Part shown: in pieces, positions 41,259-50,885 of the stretch
Layout of the letters: every line of letters begins with the position of its first letter
How positions within the stretch are numbered: position 1 is the stretch's first letter
Source: Buttiauxella izardii
Lineage (GTDB): Bacteria; Pseudomonadota; Gammaproteobacteria; Enterobacterales; Enterobacteriaceae
Direction: 5' to 3'
Assembly (NCBI RefSeq): GCF_003601925.1
Contig: NZ_QZWH01000030.1
Coordinates: forward strand, 1-50,885
Length of the DNA stretch: 50,885 nt
The notes under the pieces: generated by a model
Told to the model about the DNA's origin: nothing
Database searches by the model: none
The model's input: only the letters and a program-made list of their open reading frames with translations
Translations under genes and position numbers: made by a program

Positions 41259-41939
41259 ATGACTAACGCACTCACCTGGCACGATGTGCTGGCTCAAGAA
41301 AAGCAACAACCCTATTTCATTAATACGCTGACAACCGTTGCTGAACGGCGCGCTGCTGGCGTCACGGTGTATCCTCCGCAGAAAGACGTGTTCAATGCGT
41401 TCAGATTTACCGAGCTGGCTGATGTGAAAGTGGTCATCCTTGGGCAAGATCCCTATCACGGCCCGGGACAGGCACACGGATTGGCATTCTCTGTTCTGCC
41501 TGGTGTTGCAGTGCCACCTTCTTTAAAGAATATGTATAAAGAGTTGCAGAGTGACATTGCCGATTTTGTGCAACCCAACCACGGCTATCTGGAGAGTTGG
41601 GCGCGTCAGGGCGTGCTGTTACTCAACACGGTACTCACTGTCGAGGCGGGTAACGCGCACTCACATGCAAAATTAGGTTGGGAGACATTCACCGATAAAG
41701 TGATTGCGCTAATTAACGAACACTGCGAAGGCGTCGTCTTTTTGCTGTGGGGATCGCATGCGCAGAAGAAAGGAAGCTTTATTGACCGCAACCGCCACCA
41801 CGTATTGCAGGCACCTCATCCTTCGCCTCTCTCAGCACATCGCGGTTTTCTCGGCTGCGGGCACTTCTCTAAAACCAATCAGTATCTGACTGAACGAAGC
41901 CAAGCCGCCATTGACTGGATGCCCGTTTTACCAGAATAA
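41259..41939 (+). CDS. ung: Uracil-DNA glycosylase
   Basis: 226 aa (E. coli 229). It removes uracil from DNA as the first step of base excision repair. The catalytic loop is [18 protein letters not shown] with Asp near 64, and the Leu/His loop is [10 protein letters not shown] with the catalytic His near 187. AGGAGAGCGAG precedes the ATG. It is transcribed alone, divergent from grcA, and ends at a strong hairpin. Confidence 0.98.
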   Translation: MTNALTWHDVLAQEKQQPYFINTLTTVAERRAAGVTVYPPQKDVFNAFRFTELADVKVVILGQDPYHGPGQAHGLAFSVLPGVAVPPSLKNMYKELQSDIADFVQPNHGYLESWARQGVLLLNTVLTVEAGNAHSHAKLGWETFTDKVIALINEHCEGVVFLLWGSHAQKKGSFIDRNRHHVLQAPHPSPLSAHRGFLGCGHFSKTNQYLTERSQAAIDWMPVLPE

Positions 41940-41945
41940 AGAGAC

Positions 41946-41972
41946 AAAAAAGCCAGCTTTCGCTGGCTCTTT
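41946..41972. terminator. Terminator between ung and yfiF
   Basis: AAAAAGCCAGC, loop TTTC, GCTGGCTCTTT. It can stop ung on the plus strand and yfiF on the minus strand. Confidence 0.85.
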
Positions 41973-41992
41973 AAAGCGTTCACTCACAAGCA

Positions 41993-43054
41993 TTACGCTT
42001 TGTTCTGACGCCACCATTCAGCCAACAACACACCGGTTGCCACTGAAACGTTCAGGCTTTCAACATTCCCGGTGCCGTTAATAGCAACGCTCATGTCAGC
42101 ACTTTCAAATGTCGCATCAGAAACGCCTTCACGCTCTTGCCCTAATACCAGAACCATTTTCTTAGGCAGCTCAGCTTTAAACAGCGGAGTCCCTTTGTGG
42201 CTTGATGTTGTGACAATTGCATATCCAGCTTTGCGGAATTGCTCCAGACCTTCGTTGAAAGTCTCACCGCTGATCGCTTCAACGTGTTCCGCGCCGCCTT
42301 CGGCAGTACGAACTGCAGCGCCGGACTCCAGCATTGCTGCGTCTTCCACCAGCAAACCTTTCACACCGAAGTGTGCACAGCTGCGCATAATGCCGCCGAG
42401 GTTGTGCGGGTTAGCTACGTTTTCCAACGCCAGAACACAATCTTCATCACCCGCTTTAGATAACCAGCTATCAACGGTGATACCGCGACGTTTTTTAATG
42501 ATGAAGCAAACGCCACCGTGGTGTTCAGTACCAGATGCTTTAACGAGTTCCGCATCATCAACCACATGGTAGGCTTTACGGTTTGCCGCCATCCAACGCA
42601 GTGCTTCTTTAAAACGTGGGGTTACGCTCTGGATAAACCAGGCGCGAACGATGCAATCAGGACGGCTCAGGAACAGAGCCTGACAAGCGTTCTCACCGTA
42701 TACACGCGTTTCTTCCGCACGCTGGCGGCGGATGATTTCTGGGTCAACAATAGGTCTGCCATTGGCACCCATTTGTTCGCCCGCTTCAAATGTTTCTTCT
42801 CTTGGTGGCCGTGAAACGGTACGCCACGGGTTATCCCCGCGATCGTCACGATCGTCGCTACGATTGCGATCGCGCCCTGCGCCAGGTTTATCATCGCGAC
42901 GTGGACCACGACGGCCCTCACCACGTGACGCTGCTGCCGGACGCCCACCACCTTTACCTGTGCGCGGGTTTTGGCTGCGTTTTTCGCTGTCATCGTCACC
43001 GCGGACATACATCACTTTGACCTTGCCGCTTTTACCTTTAAATTCGTCGTTCAT
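41993..43054 (-). CDS. yfiF: SpoU-class RNA methyltransferase YfiF
   Basis: 353 aa (E. coli 345). The first 85 residues are charged, low-complexity and rich in Arg, Asp and Gly, likely RNA-binding. A short substrate-binding domain follows, then a SPOUT methylase from about 200, with motif 1 [16 protein letters not shown], motif 2 [11 protein letters not shown] and motif 3 [23 protein letters not shown]. It uses SAM to 2'-O-methylate a tRNA or rRNA; the target is not certain. GGTGGAG precedes the ATG at 43054; a GTG four codons upstream is part of that ribosome site. Confidence 0.93.
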   Translation of the reverse strand: MNDEFKGKSGKVKVMYVRGDDDSEKRSQNPRTGKGGGRPAAASRGEGRRGPRRDDKPGAGRDRNRSDDRDDRGDNPWRTVSRPPREETFEAGEQMGANGRPIVDPEIIRRQRAEETRVYGENACQALFLSRPDCIVRAWFIQSVTPRFKEALRWMAANRKAYHVVDDAELVKASGTEHHGGVCFIIKKRRGITVDSWLSKAGDEDCVLALENVANPHNLGGIMRSCAHFGVKGLLVEDAAMLESGAAVRTAEGGAEHVEAISGETFNEGLEQFRKAGYAIVTTSSHKGTPLFKAELPKKMVLVLGQEREGVSDATFESADMSVAINGTGNVESLNVSVATGVLLAEWWRQNKA

Positions 43055-43265
43055 GCTTTTCTCCACCTGGCTGAGCGCGTGGCGCGCAGATTACCCGATG
43101 TGGCACTGGTTAGCCATTAACTTTGCTCGAAAGCCAATAACTATTGTATTCATCGAATAAATCACTTGGCTGGCAGTTAATTAATCGCCGATAATATTTA
43201 ACATACAAGAAACATTGTTTGTGAATATCGTCATTGTTGGACGATACATCCTTAAGAGGTTAGTT

Positions 43266-43685
43266 ATGAATACCGTTTGTGCCGCCTGCCAGGCCATAAA
43301 TCGCATTCCCGAAGAACGTATTGACGACGGTGCCAAATGTGGTCGTTGTGGTCATGAACTGTTTGACGGTGAGGTCATCAATGCCACCAGCCAAACGCTC
43401 GATAAATTGCTGCAAGACGACTTGCCGGTTGTTGTCGATTTTTGGGCGCCATGGTGCGGCCCTTGTGTAAACTTCGCGCCAATATTCGAAGACGTGGCCG
43501 AAGAGCGCAGCGGCAAAGTCCGTTTCGTCAAAGTGAATACTGAGGCAGAACCTGAGCTGAGCGCTCGTTTCCGTATCCGCAGCATTCCAACCATTATGGT
43601 GTTTAAAAAAGGTGAAATGGTCGACATGCTCAACGGCGCGATGCCAAAAGCTCCGTTTGATAGCTGGTTAAACGAAAACATCTAA
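43266..43685 (+). CDS. trxC: Thioredoxin 2 (TrxC)
   Basis: 139 aa, as in E. coli. It is a cytoplasmic disulfide reductase with an N-terminal zinc-binding extension (CAAC and CGRC pairs) and the thioredoxin fold with FWAPWCGPC active site near residues 60-68. In E. coli it is induced by OxyR under peroxide stress; I could not identify a convincing OxyR site here. The residue after the active-site CGPC is Val, where E. coli TrxC has Arg. TAAGAGG precedes the ATG. Confidence 0.97.
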   Translation: MNTVCAACQAINRIPEERIDDGAKCGRCGHELFDGEVINATSQTLDKLLQDDLPVVVDFWAPWCGPCVNFAPIFEDVAEERSGKVRFVKVNTEAEPELSARFRIRSIPTIMVFKKGEMVDMLNGAMPKAPFDSWLNENI

Positions 43686-43757
43686 GTTCACGGACACGTT
43701 TAATGTGCCTGGTGAAATCATCTACGTTAGAATGGCGTTTTTAAGCTTGTTTATCTG

Positions 43758-44459
43758 ATGACTGAAAACGCCGTCTTACGTCTTCGCGCTGAACGCCTGG
43801 CGCGTGCAACTCGTCCCTTTCTTGCTCGTGGTAATCGCATACGCCGTTGCCAGCGTTGCCTGCTGCCGCTAAAACAGTGCCTGTGCGAAACACTCCAACC
43901 CCAGAATGCACGCAGCCGTTTTTGCCTGGTGATGTTCGATACAGAACCCATGAAGCCAAGCAATACCGGGCGATTAATTGCTGATATTTTGCCGGATACT
44001 GAAGCCTTTCAGTGGTCACGGACCGAACCACCGCAGGCTCTGATCGATTTAGTCAGCTCCCCGGATTACCAACCGATGGTGGTTTTCCCCGCATCTTATG
44101 CAAGTGAAGGCCGCGAAGTGCTAACGACTCCGCCAAAATCAGGCAAGCCTCCACTGTTCATTATGCTTGATGGCACATGGACCGAAGCACGCAAGATGTT
44201 CCGCAAAAGCCCCTACCTCGATAGTCTGCCGGTGATTTCAGTCGATTTGAGTATTGTTTCGGCCTATCGCCTGCGTGTTCCTCATGCTGACGGGCAATAT
44301 TGCACCGCTGAAGTCGCTGCGGCATTGCTCGCACTGGCAGATGATGAACAAGCAGCCCTTGGCCTGACCGAACATTTCACGCTGTTTCGTGAGCGGTATC
44401 TGGCAGGCAAACCTCATCATCAATCCAGCATCACAGCAGTGGAACCAGAAAGCGTTTAA
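43758..44459 (+). CDS. tapT: tRNA-uridine aminocarboxypropyltransferase TapT (YfiP)
   Basis: 233 aa (E. coli 232). It is a DTW-domain enzyme that makes acp3U47 in tRNA from SAM. The N-terminal CQRCLLPLKQCLC is a likely zinc site, and the DTW-region motif is MLDGTWTEARKMF. The C-terminal part matches E. coli (LGLTEHFTLFRERYLAGK). It lies 32 bp upstream of patZ, probably the same transcript. Confidence 0.95.
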   Translation: MTENAVLRLRAERLARATRPFLARGNRIRRCQRCLLPLKQCLCETLQPQNARSRFCLVMFDTEPMKPSNTGRLIADILPDTEAFQWSRTEPPQALIDLVSSPDYQPMVVFPASYASEGREVLTTPPKSGKPPLFIMLDGTWTEARKMFRKSPYLDSLPVISVDLSIVSAYRLRVPHADGQYCTAEVAAALLALADDEQAALGLTEHFTLFRERYLAGKPHHQSSITAVEPESV

Positions 44460-44491
44460 ACTCACTGAGTTAATTCTCAGGAGAGAGAGCT

Positions 44492-47152
44492 ATGAGTCAA
44501 CGTGGGCTGGAGGCGTTACTGCGCCCCAAATCAATAGCGGTAATCGGAGCTTCTGCAAAAACAGACCGCGCAGGTTATTTAATGATGCGCAATCTTCTGG
44601 CTGGCGGTTTTAATGGCCCGGTAATGCCTGTGACGCCGAGCCATAAAGCGGTTTGCGGCGTGTTGGCCTGGCCAGATATTCCAAGCCTTCCCTTTGCGCC
44701 CGATCTCGCTGTCATCTGCACTCACTCAAAACGTAACCTGGAATTATTGCAATCGCTTGGTGAGAAAGGCTGCAAAGCCTGCATTATTCTCTCGGCTCCC
44801 CCTGAGCAATTACCTGATTTATTGGCCTGCGCTGCACAGTGGCAAATACGTTTACTTGGGCCAAACAGCCTGGGTTTACTTGCTCCGTGGCAGGGCCTCA
44901 ATGCGAGCTTCTCACCGGTTCCCATCCAAAAAGGTAAATTGGCTTTCATCTCGCAATCAGCCGCCGTTTCCAACACCATTCTGGACTGGGCGCAGCAACG
45001 TGAAATGGGCTTCTCATGGTTCATCGCGCTGGGCGATAGCCTTGATATTGACGTTGATGAATTGCTTGATTACCTGGCTCGCGATACTAAAACCAGCGCC
45101 ATTTTGCTTTATCTCGAACATTTGAGCGATGCACGCCGTTTTGTGTCTGCGGCACGTAGTGCTTCACGTAACAAACCCATTCTGGTGATTAAAAGCGGCC
45201 GCAGTGCCAGAGCGCAAGAACTGCTGAAAACACATACTGGCCTTGATGCTGCCTGGGATGCCGCAATTCAGCGTGCAGGCTTGTTACGGGTTCAGGACAC
45301 GCATGAGTTATTTTCGGCAGTAGAAACGTTAAGCCATATGCGACCGCTTCGCGGCGAGCGTTTAATGATTATCAGCAATGGTGCCGCTCCAGCCGCACTG
45401 GCGTTGGACGAATTGTGGTTACGTAATGGCAAGCTGGCAACGTTGAATGACGAAATCCTCGGCAAGTTGAAAAGTGCTCTACCCGTCAGTGTTGAGAGTG
45501 GTAATCCATTAGATTTACGTGATGACGCGACTCCTGAACGTTATCTTCGCGCCGTGGAGATCTTGCTTGATAGCCAGGATTTTGATGCGCTGATGATTAT
45601 CCATGCGCCGAGTGCTGCGGCTCCAGGTACTGAAAGCGCTACCGCGCTGATCGACTTAATCCGCAAACATCCGCGTGGGAAATACATCACTTTAATCACC
45701 AACTGGTGCGGTGAGTTTTCGTCTCAGGAAGCCAGGCGGTTATTCAGTGATGCCAGCATACCCACCTATCGAACGCCTGAAGGTGCGGTTACCGCTTTTA
45801 TGCACATGGTGGAATATCGTCGAAATCAAAAACAACTGCGTGAAACACCCGCGTTGCCTGCCAATCTGAAAGCAAATGCCAGTGAGGCACACCAACTTAT
45901 CCAGCAAGCGTTGAATGAAGGTGCGACCTCTCTCGACACTCATGAAGTCCGCCCTATTTTGCAAGCATATGGATTAAATACTCTGCCAACCTGGATTGCT
46001 GGCGATAGCGCAGAAGCGGTGCATATTGCTGAACAAATTGGTTATCCCGTTGCGCTGAAGTTGCGTTCTCCAGATATCCCTCATAAGTCTGAAGTTCAGG
46101 GCGTCATGCTCTATTTGCGAACCGCCGCAGAGGTTCAGCAAGCCGCTGATGCCATTGTTGACCGTGTAAAGATGGCCTGGCCGCAAGCTCGTATCCACGG
46201 GCTTTTAGTACAAAGCATGGCAAATCGCGCTGGTGCTCAGGAACTAAGGATCGTGGTTGAACATGATCCCGTGTTTGGACCATTGATTATGTTGGGCGAA
46301 GGCGGCGTTGAGTGGCGACCCGATCAGCAAGCGGTTGTCGCATTACCTCCGTTGAATATGAACCTCGCTCGCTATCTGGTTATCCAGGCGATTAAAAGTG
46401 GTAAAATTCGTGGGCGCAGCGCATTACGCCCTCTGGACGTTCCTGGTATCAGTCAGATTCTGGTTCAGGTTTCAAACCTGATAGTCGATTGCCCGGAAAT
46501 CCGCCGCCTGGATATTCACCCGCTTCTCGCTTCTGGAAATGAATTCACATTGCTGGATGTCACATTGCAACTCGGTGAATTCGAGGGCGACCCGGAAACA
46601 CGGCTGGCTATCCGCCCTTATCCATATCAGCTTGAAGAAAATGTGGTGCTCAAGAATGGCGAACAGTGCCTGTTTCGCCCGATCCTTCCGGAAGATGAAC
46701 CGCTGCTCCAACAGTTTATTTCCCTGGTGACCAAAGAAGATCTTTATTACCGCTATTTCAGTGAGATCAACGAATTTACCCATGAAGACTTAGCCAACAT
46801 GACCCAGATCGACTACGATCGAGAAATGGCTTTCGTTGCTGTCCGGCAACAAAATGGCGCTAATGAGATCATCGGCGTAACGCGAGCAATCTCCGATCCC
46901 GATAACATTGATGCTGAATTTGCCGTGTTGGTACGTTCAGATTTAAAAGGACTGGGATTAGGCCGTCGACTGCTGGAAAAGCTTATCGTCTATACGGGCG
47001 AACATGGGCTTCAACGTCTGAACGGTATTACGATGCCAAATAATCGTGGCATGGTCTCATTGGCTCGAAAACTGGGATTCGATGTCGATATACAACTCGA
47101 AGATGGCATTGTCAGCCTGACTCTTCCATTGATAAAAAGCATGGATTCGTGA
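44492..47152 (+). CDS. patZ: Protein lysine acetyltransferase PatZ (YfiQ, Pka)
   Basis: 886 aa (E. coli also 886). It acetylates protein lysines, notably acetyl-CoA synthetase, with acetyl-CoA. Residues 1-450 are an NDP-forming acyl-CoA synthetase-like region (CoA-binding IAVIGASAKTDRAGYLMM; ligase domain). About 470-700 is an ATP-grasp-like part (PVALKLRSPDIPHKSEVQGVM), and 725-886 is the GNAT domain (VRSDLKGLGLGRRLLEKLI). AGGAGAGAG precedes the ATG. In E. coli the gene is activated by cAMP-CRP. Its stop codon lies in a hairpin. Confidence 0.97.
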   Translation: MSQRGLEALLRPKSIAVIGASAKTDRAGYLMMRNLLAGGFNGPVMPVTPSHKAVCGVLAWPDIPSLPFAPDLAVICTHSKRNLELLQSLGEKGCKACIILSAPPEQLPDLLACAAQWQIRLLGPNSLGLLAPWQGLNASFSPVPIQKGKLAFISQSAAVSNTILDWAQQREMGFSWFIALGDSLDIDVDELLDYLARDTKTSAILLYLEHLSDARRFVSAARSASRNKPILVIKSGRSARAQELLKTHTGLDAAWDAAIQRAGLLRVQDTHELFSAVETLSHMRPLRGERLMIISNGAAPAALALDELWLRNGKLATLNDEILGKLKSALPVSVESGNPLDLRDDATPERYLRAVEILLDSQDFDALMIIHAPSAAAPGTESATALIDLIRKHPRGKYITLITNWCGEFSSQEARRLFSDASIPTYRTPEGAVTAFMHMVEYRRNQKQLRETPALPANLKANASEAHQLIQQALNEGATSLDTHEVRPILQAYGLNTLPTWIAGDSAEAVHIAEQIGYPVALKLRSPDIPHKSEVQGVMLYLRTAAEVQQAADAIVDRVKMAWPQARIHGLLVQSMANRAGAQELRIVVEHDPVFGPLIMLGEGGVEWRPDQQAVVALPPLNMNLARYLVIQAIKSGKIRGRSALRPLDVPGISQILVQVSNLIVDCPEIRRLDIHPLLASGNEFTLLDVTLQLGEFEGDPETRLAIRPYPYQLEENVVLKNGEQCLFRPILPEDEPLLQQFISLVTKEDLYYRYFSEINEFTHEDLANMTQIDYDREMAFVAVRQQNGANEIIGVTRAISDPDNIDAEFAVLVRSDLKGLGLGRRLLEKLIVYTGEHGLQRLNGITMPNNRGMVSLARKLGFDVDIQLEDGIVSLTLPLIKSMDS

Positions 47153-47177
47153 GTAAGGTACTGGAAAACTTACTCAC
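47149..47177 (+). terminator. Hairpin at the patZ stop codon
   Basis: GTGAGTAAG / CTTACTCAC, a perfect 9-bp stem with an 11-base loop that includes the patZ stop. Only three T follow, so it is a weak terminator or an mRNA 3' end stabiliser ahead of pssA. Confidence 0.45.
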
Positions 47178-47266
47178 TTTGCGGGTCAGTAGTGGTATTA
47201 TCAGCAGGTTCTGACGTCTGGATTTTGCAGAAGGCCATCCAATGAATAGAGAAGATACGCACTGTG

Positions 47267-48622
47267 ATGTTGTCTAAATTTAAACGCAATAAACATCAAC
47301 AACACCTTGCCCAATTGCCGAAGCTTTCTCAGTCAGTTGATGATGTAGAGACCCTTTTCTCCCCAGCGGATTTCCGTGAAGTCCTGCTGCAAAAAATTGC
47401 TGGTGCAACTCGCCGCATTTGTATTGTTGCTCTGTATCTTGAGCAAGATGATGCGGGTCAAGCAGTGTTAGCGGCCCTTTACCAGGCAAAAGAGCAACGC
47501 CCGGAAATCGAAGTGACCATTCTGGTTGACTGGCACCGTGCGCAGCGTGGCCGAATTGGAGCCGCTGCGACTAACACGAACGCCGACTGGTATCATCGCA
47601 TGTCCGAGGAACATCCCGGTGTCGATATCCCGGTTCACGGCGTGCCAGTGAATACTCGAGAAGCGTTGGGCGTTCTGCACTTCAAAGGTTTTATCGTTGA
47701 TGATTGCGTGATTTATAGCGGTGCTAGTGTGAATGATGTCTATCTGCATCAGCATGATAAATATCGTTATGACCGTTATCAGGTTATCTGTAACCCGCAG
47801 CTTTCCGACATTATGTATAAGTGGATGCAGGAAAATCTGGTGCGCGGACGCGCGGTACATCGCCTCGATAGACAGCACAGACCAAAAAGCCCTGAGATTA
47901 AAAACGATATTCGTTTATTCCGCCAGGAATTGCGGGACGCGAGTTTCCATTTTCAGGGAAATGCCGATAACGAGCAGCTTGCCGTTACGCCTTTAGTCGG
48001 CCTGGGCAAAACGAGTTTGCTCAATAAAACTATCTATCATTTGATGCCGTGCACCGAGCAAAAGCTTGTTATCTGCACGCCTTATTTCAACCTTCCGGCG
48101 GTGCTGGTACGTAATATTATCCAGCTGCTTCGTGAAGGTAAGCAGGTCGAAATTATCGTCGGTGACAAAACGGCGAATGATTTTTATATTCCAGAAGATC
48201 AGCCATTTAAGATAATCGGCGCGTTACCTTATCTCTATGAAATAAACCTTCGCCGCTTCCTTAGCCGTTTACAATATTACGTTAATAGCGGGCAATTAAT
48301 TGTGCGCTTGTGGAAAGATGAAGATAACAGTTACCACCTGAAAGGTATGTGGGTTGATGACGAGTGGATGTTGCTGACGGGGAATAACCTGAACCCAAGA
48401 GCATGGCGGTTGGATCTGGAGAATGCGATTCTGATTCATGATCCGAAGCATGAGCTCACGACACAACGCGATCATGAACTGGAATTGATCCGCACTCATA
48501 CGACTGTCGTTCAACACTATCGTGATTTGCAGAGTATTGCGGAATATCCCGTAAAAGTGCGTAAGCTCATTCGCCGCCTGCGCCGAATCCGTATCGACCG
48601 GTTAATCAGCCGTATTCTGTAG
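47267..48622 (+). CDS. pssA: Phosphatidylserine synthase PssA
   Basis: 451 aa, as in E. coli. It forms phosphatidylserine from CDP-diacylglycerol and serine, leading to phosphatidylethanolamine. It is a phospholipase D-type enzyme with HKD motifs HFKGFIVDD (near 138) and HLKGMWVDDEWMLLTGNNLNPRAW (near 357). It is peripheral, bound to membrane or ribosome by the basic C-terminus (KVRKLIRRLRRIRIDRL). The codons GTG-ATG-TTG line up at the start; ATG 47267 gives the E. coli length. Confidence 0.97.
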   Translation: MLSKFKRNKHQQHLAQLPKLSQSVDDVETLFSPADFREVLLQKIAGATRRICIVALYLEQDDAGQAVLAALYQAKEQRPEIEVTILVDWHRAQRGRIGAAATNTNADWYHRMSEEHPGVDIPVHGVPVNTREALGVLHFKGFIVDDCVIYSGASVNDVYLHQHDKYRYDRYQVICNPQLSDIMYKWMQENLVRGRAVHRLDRQHRPKSPEIKNDIRLFRQELRDASFHFQGNADNEQLAVTPLVGLGKTSLLNKTIYHLMPCTEQKLVICTPYFNLPAVLVRNIIQLLREGKQVEIIVGDKTANDFYIPEDQPFKIIGALPYLYEINLRRFLSRLQYYVNSGQLIVRLWKDEDNSYHLKGMWVDDEWMLLTGNNLNPRAWRLDLENAILIHDPKHELTTQRDHELELIRTHTTVVQHYRDLQSIAEYPVKVRKLIRRLRRIRIDRLISRIL

Positions 48623-48639
48623 TTCATCGCTATACTGAT

Positions 48640-48662
48640 AAACCCTGCTTGCAGGGTTTTTT
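48640..48662 (+). terminator. pssA terminator
   Basis: AAACCCTGC, loop TT, GCAGGGTTTTTT: 9-bp stem with T-run, 18 bases after the pssA stop and just before yfiM. Confidence 0.9.
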
Positions 48663-48680
48663 ATCGTCAGAGGATAGTGA

Positions 48681-49001
48681 ATGTTCCGTTTCTTACTCCC
48701 ATCTGTATTCCTACTCAGCGGCTGTAGCCATATGGCGCAAGACCAATGGCACGGGCAAGATAAAGCTCAGCACTTTATCGCCTCGGCAATTCTATCCGCT
48801 GCAGGGAATGAATATGGACACCATCAGAACTGGAGCGATTCCCGTAGCGCAAACTTTGGATTCTTATTTTCCGTAAGTCTTGGTGCGACGAAAGAGCTTT
48901 GGGATAGCCGCGAGGCTGGGAGCGGTTGGAGTTGGAAAGATTTCACGTGGGATGTAGCCGGTGCTGCCACCGGCTATGCAATATGGCAGTTAGCGAATTA
49001 G
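48681..49001 (+). CDS. yfiM: Small lipoprotein YfiM
   Basis: 106-aa predicted lipoprotein. The signal peptide ends in a lipobox LLSGC (Cys near residue 14). The body ([51 protein letters not shown]) is the conserved YfiM family domain of unknown function. GAGGATAG precedes the ATG. The location directly after pssA is conserved in E. coli. Its last four bases overlap the end of kgtP, which converges. Confidence 0.9.
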   Translation: MFRFLLPSVFLLSGCSHMAQDQWHGQDKAQHFIASAILSAAGNEYGHHQNWSDSRSANFGFLFSVSLGATKELWDSREAGSGWSWKDFTWDVAGAATGYAIWQLAN

Positions 49002-50302
49002 AGTTTTATTCCCTTCCCTTTACGATGCAGTAGTAACGACACCAGGAATGCCAGGGCTCCCATTCCGGAAACATACCAGAAAAATGCCGTCTCCATTCCT
49101 ACGGATTTGAGGGACAGCGCGACGTATTCTGCGGAACCACCAAACAGCGCATTTGCGACTGCATAAGATAAACCAACACCTAAAGCCCGGACTTCAGGCG
49201 GGAACATTTCAGCCTTCAAAATTCCACTAATCGATGTATAAAAACTGACGATCAGCATTGCGAAAATGACAAGGCCAAATGCCGCGTAGGGAGAGGTGAC
49301 GTTTTGTAAGGCGGTAAGAATTGGTACGGTCATTATCGTCGCTAATCCACCAAAGCAGAGCATTGAATTGCGACGGCCAATCTTATCTGATAACGCCCCA
49401 AAGAAAGGTTGTACCAACATAAATATAAACAATGCGAAGGTCATTAATGCGCTGGCAGTATTTGCATGCATCCCGGCAGTGTTAACCAAATACTTTTGCA
49501 TATAAGTCGTGAAGGTATAAAAACTTAACGAACCACCGGCAGTAAAACCGAGAACCATAATAAAAGCACGGCGATTTTTCCAAAGCCCGCCCAATGTCCC
49601 GGCATCTTTATGTTCCCGAGTCGCTTTGTCTGAGGTTTCATCTAACGAGCGGCGCAGATACAGTGCGACCACAGCCAGCACAGCTCCAAGCGCAAACGGA
49701 ATTCGCCATCCCCATTCACGTAGCTCGCCCTCACTGAGAACCTGTTGTAGCACAACGACAACTAAAAGCGCTAACAGTTGCCCGCCAATAAGCGTTACAT
49801 ACTGAAAGGAAGCATAAAATCCCTTTCGGCCTTCTACCGCAACTTCACTCATATATGTGGCACTGGTTCCATATTCACCTCCGACAGACAATCCCTGAAA
49901 TAAGCGAGCCAGTAAAAGTAGCGCCGGAGCCCAGGTACCAATCGTTGAGTAACCGGGTAAACAGGCGATAACTAAAGAACCAAAGCACATCATACAAACC
50001 GATATTAGCATTGAATTTTTGCGGCCATGTTTATCGGCAATATAGCCAAATAACCAGCCACCAATTGGGCGCATTAAGAAACCAGCGGCAAATACACCTG
50101 CCGTTTGTAGAAGCTGAGTGGTGCTATTACCTGAAGGGAAAAATATGTGTGCGAAATAAAGCGAACAGAATGAGTAGACGTAGAAATCAAACCACTCAAC
50201 CAAATTCCCTGACGATGCCCCTACAATTGCCCAAATACGACGGCGTGTATCTGAACCTGTAAGTGCTGCTTTATCCTGATGTGTTGTTGCTATTTCAGTC
50301 AT
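48998..50302 (-). CDS. kgtP: 2-oxoglutarate/H+ symporter KgtP
   Basis: 434-aa inner-membrane permease (E. coli 432) of the MHS family in the major facilitator superfamily, with 12 membrane segments. Conserved parts are [15 protein letters not shown] at the first [20 protein letters not shown] between TM2 and TM3, and [12 protein letters not shown] in the second half. It imports 2-oxoglutarate with protons. The start at 50302 follows AGGAGAAAA; an in-frame ATG at 50395 lacks homology. The 170 bp up to the rrn terminator contain no gene and no promoter I can name with confidence. Confidence 0.97.
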   Translation of the reverse strand: MTEIATTHQDKAALTGSDTRRRIWAIVGASSGNLVEWFDFYVYSFCSLYFAHIFFPSGNSTTQLLQTAGVFAAGFLMRPIGGWLFGYIADKHGRKNSMLISVCMMCFGSLVIACLPGYSTIGTWAPALLLLARLFQGLSVGGEYGTSATYMSEVAVEGRKGFYASFQYVTLIGGQLLALLVVVVLQQVLSEGELREWGWRIPFALGAVLAVVALYLRRSLDETSDKATREHKDAGTLGGLWKNRRAFIMVLGFTAGGSLSFYTFTTYMQKYLVNTAGMHANTASALMTFALFIFMLVQPFFGALSDKIGRRNSMLCFGGLATIMTVPILTALQNVTSPYAAFGLVIFAMLIVSFYTSISGILKAEMFPPEVRALGVGLSYAVANALFGGSAEYVALSLKSVGMETAFFWYVSGMGALAFLVSLLLHRKGKGIKL

Positions 50303-50472
50303 TTTATTTTCTCCTGTCTTCCTGAATAGGCAAAGGCCCAAAGATCCAGTAAAGCAGGAGATAAAACAGATGCGACTCAGAGTTATCTGTTTCAATGTAG
50401 TTACTTAAAAAATTGTGAGCAAGCTAATCTTTTGGAGTGTATCGCGAGGAAATTTCACAAATCGCAGACAGC

Positions 50473-50503
50473 AAAAAGCCCTGTACGTCAGTACAGGGCT
50501 TTC
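50473..50503 (-). terminator. rRNA operon terminator
   Basis: AAAGCCCTGTAC, loop of four, GTACAGGGCTTT, with a T-run on the minus strand, about 10 bases beyond the 5S gene. It is the usual strong terminator of rrn operons. Confidence 0.93.
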
Positions 50504-50513
50504 CACTTATTTG

Positions 50514-50633
50514 GAGCCTGGCAGTTCCCTACTCTCGCATGGGGAGACCCCACACTACCATCGGCGCTACGGCGTTTCACTTCTGAGTTCGGCATGGGGT
50601 CAGGTGGGACCACCGCGCTAGTGCCGCCAGGCA
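50514..50633 (-). rRNA. rrf: 5S ribosomal RNA
   Basis: 120-nt gene beginning TGCCTGGCGGCACTAGCGCG and ending near ACTGCCAGGC on the minus strand, with the closing stem TGCCTGGC/GCCAGGC. It is nearly identical to E. coli 5S rRNA. By neighbourhood (after kgtP) this corresponds to rrfG of E. coli. The last base or two of the 3' end is inferred. Confidence 0.97.
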
Positions 50634-50745
50634 TATTCTGTTTCATCAACCGTCACAGTCTTATCTGTAACCATTAACTTAAAATCTCGGTTCAAGCTGA
50701 AAATCAAATATCTTAGTCTCTCAACCAAAACACCTTCGGTGTTGT
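50634..50745 (-). other. 23S-5S internal transcribed spacer
   Basis: 112-bp spacer between the 23S 3' end and 5S. No tRNA gene is present in it. It holds the RNase III/RNase E processing region, with a CACCTTCGGTGTTG stem-loop near the 23S end. Confidence 0.7.
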
Positions 50746-50885
50746 AAGGTTAAGCCTCACGGTTCATTAGTACTGGTTAGCTCAACGTATCGCTACGCTT
50801 ACACACCCAGCCTATCAACGTCGTAGTCTTCAACGTTCCTTCAGGACTCTCAAGGAGTCAGGGAGAACTCATCTCGGGGCAAGTT
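50746..50885 (-). rRNA. rrl: 23S ribosomal RNA, 3' end (partial)
   Basis: The last 140 nt of 23S rRNA, minus strand, ending in AACCGTGAGGCTTAACCTT. It continues beyond the right edge of the window. The sequence matches the E. coli 23S 3' domain closely. Confidence 0.95.

Noticed and set aside
43140-43260. Possible OxyR site before trxC
   Set aside because: No run of ATAG/CTAT quarter-sites at the right spacing could be found by eye.
50415-50677. Short plus-strand open frames across the 5S gene
   Set aside because: They translate the antisense of 5S rRNA and its terminator.

Overview
The window is a stretch of enterobacterial (Enterobacteriaceae) chromosome. From about 11.3 kb to the right end it follows the Escherichia coli backbone order glyA / hmp / glnB-glrR-qseG-glrK / glmY / purL / mltF / tadA / pgpC / yfhH / yfhL / acpS-pdxJ-recO-era-rnc-lepB-lepA / rseCBA-rpoE / nadB / trmN6 / srmB / grcA / ung / yfiF / trxC / tapT / patZ / pssA / yfiM / kgtP / rrn (5S and the 3' end of 23S). 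Protein lengths and sequences agree closely with E. coli, but the organism is not E. coli: the left 11 kb differs and several spacers are shortened. A relative such as Enterobacter, Buttiauxella or Kluyvera is plausible; the genus cannot be fixed from this sequence alone.

Left end (1-11.3 kb), the accessory part. A two-gene metal transporter (zevA/zevB-like) is followed by csiE and hcaT. The E. coli hca dioxygenase genes that normally follow hcaT are absent. In their place is a compact carbohydrate locus: an aldose-1-epimerase-like protein, an MFS sugar porter, the large DUF5107/TPR protein YphG, and the divergent ROK regulator YphH. E. coli has an ABC transporter in the corresponding yph locus, so this looks like a transporter-swapped version of a pathway with unknown substrate. 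It is the least understood system in the window.

Middle (11.3-36 kb). One-carbon and purine metabolism (glyA, purL) each have a recognisable PurR operator, and glyA also has a MetR box. hmp has an NsrR-like site on its -10 region. The glrK-qseG-glrR-glnB operon lies beside the sRNA gene glmY, which has a sigma54-type promoter and upstream TGTC-N10-GACA GlrR sites. Then come cell-envelope and translation housekeeping genes (mltF, tadA, pgpC, acpS, pdxJ, recO, era, rnc, lepB, lepA) and the sigma-E operon rpoE-rseABC.

Right (36-50.9 kb). nadB has a perfect NadR box immediately before its start. grcA has two FNR sites 53 bp apart. RNA-processing and modification genes (trmN6, srmB, yfiF, tapT), ung, trxC, the acetyltransferase patZ, phospholipid synthesis (pssA), a small lipoprotein (yfiM) and the 2-oxoglutarate permease kgtP follow. 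The window ends in an rRNA operon read on the minus strand.

No insertion sequence, prophage, CRISPR array, tRNA gene or broken gene was found. Repeats are REP-like elements and a CCCTCA-type extragenic palindrome family. A striking local feature is compactness: five convergent gene pairs overlap at their 3' ends and several operon junctions are TAATG or ATGA.
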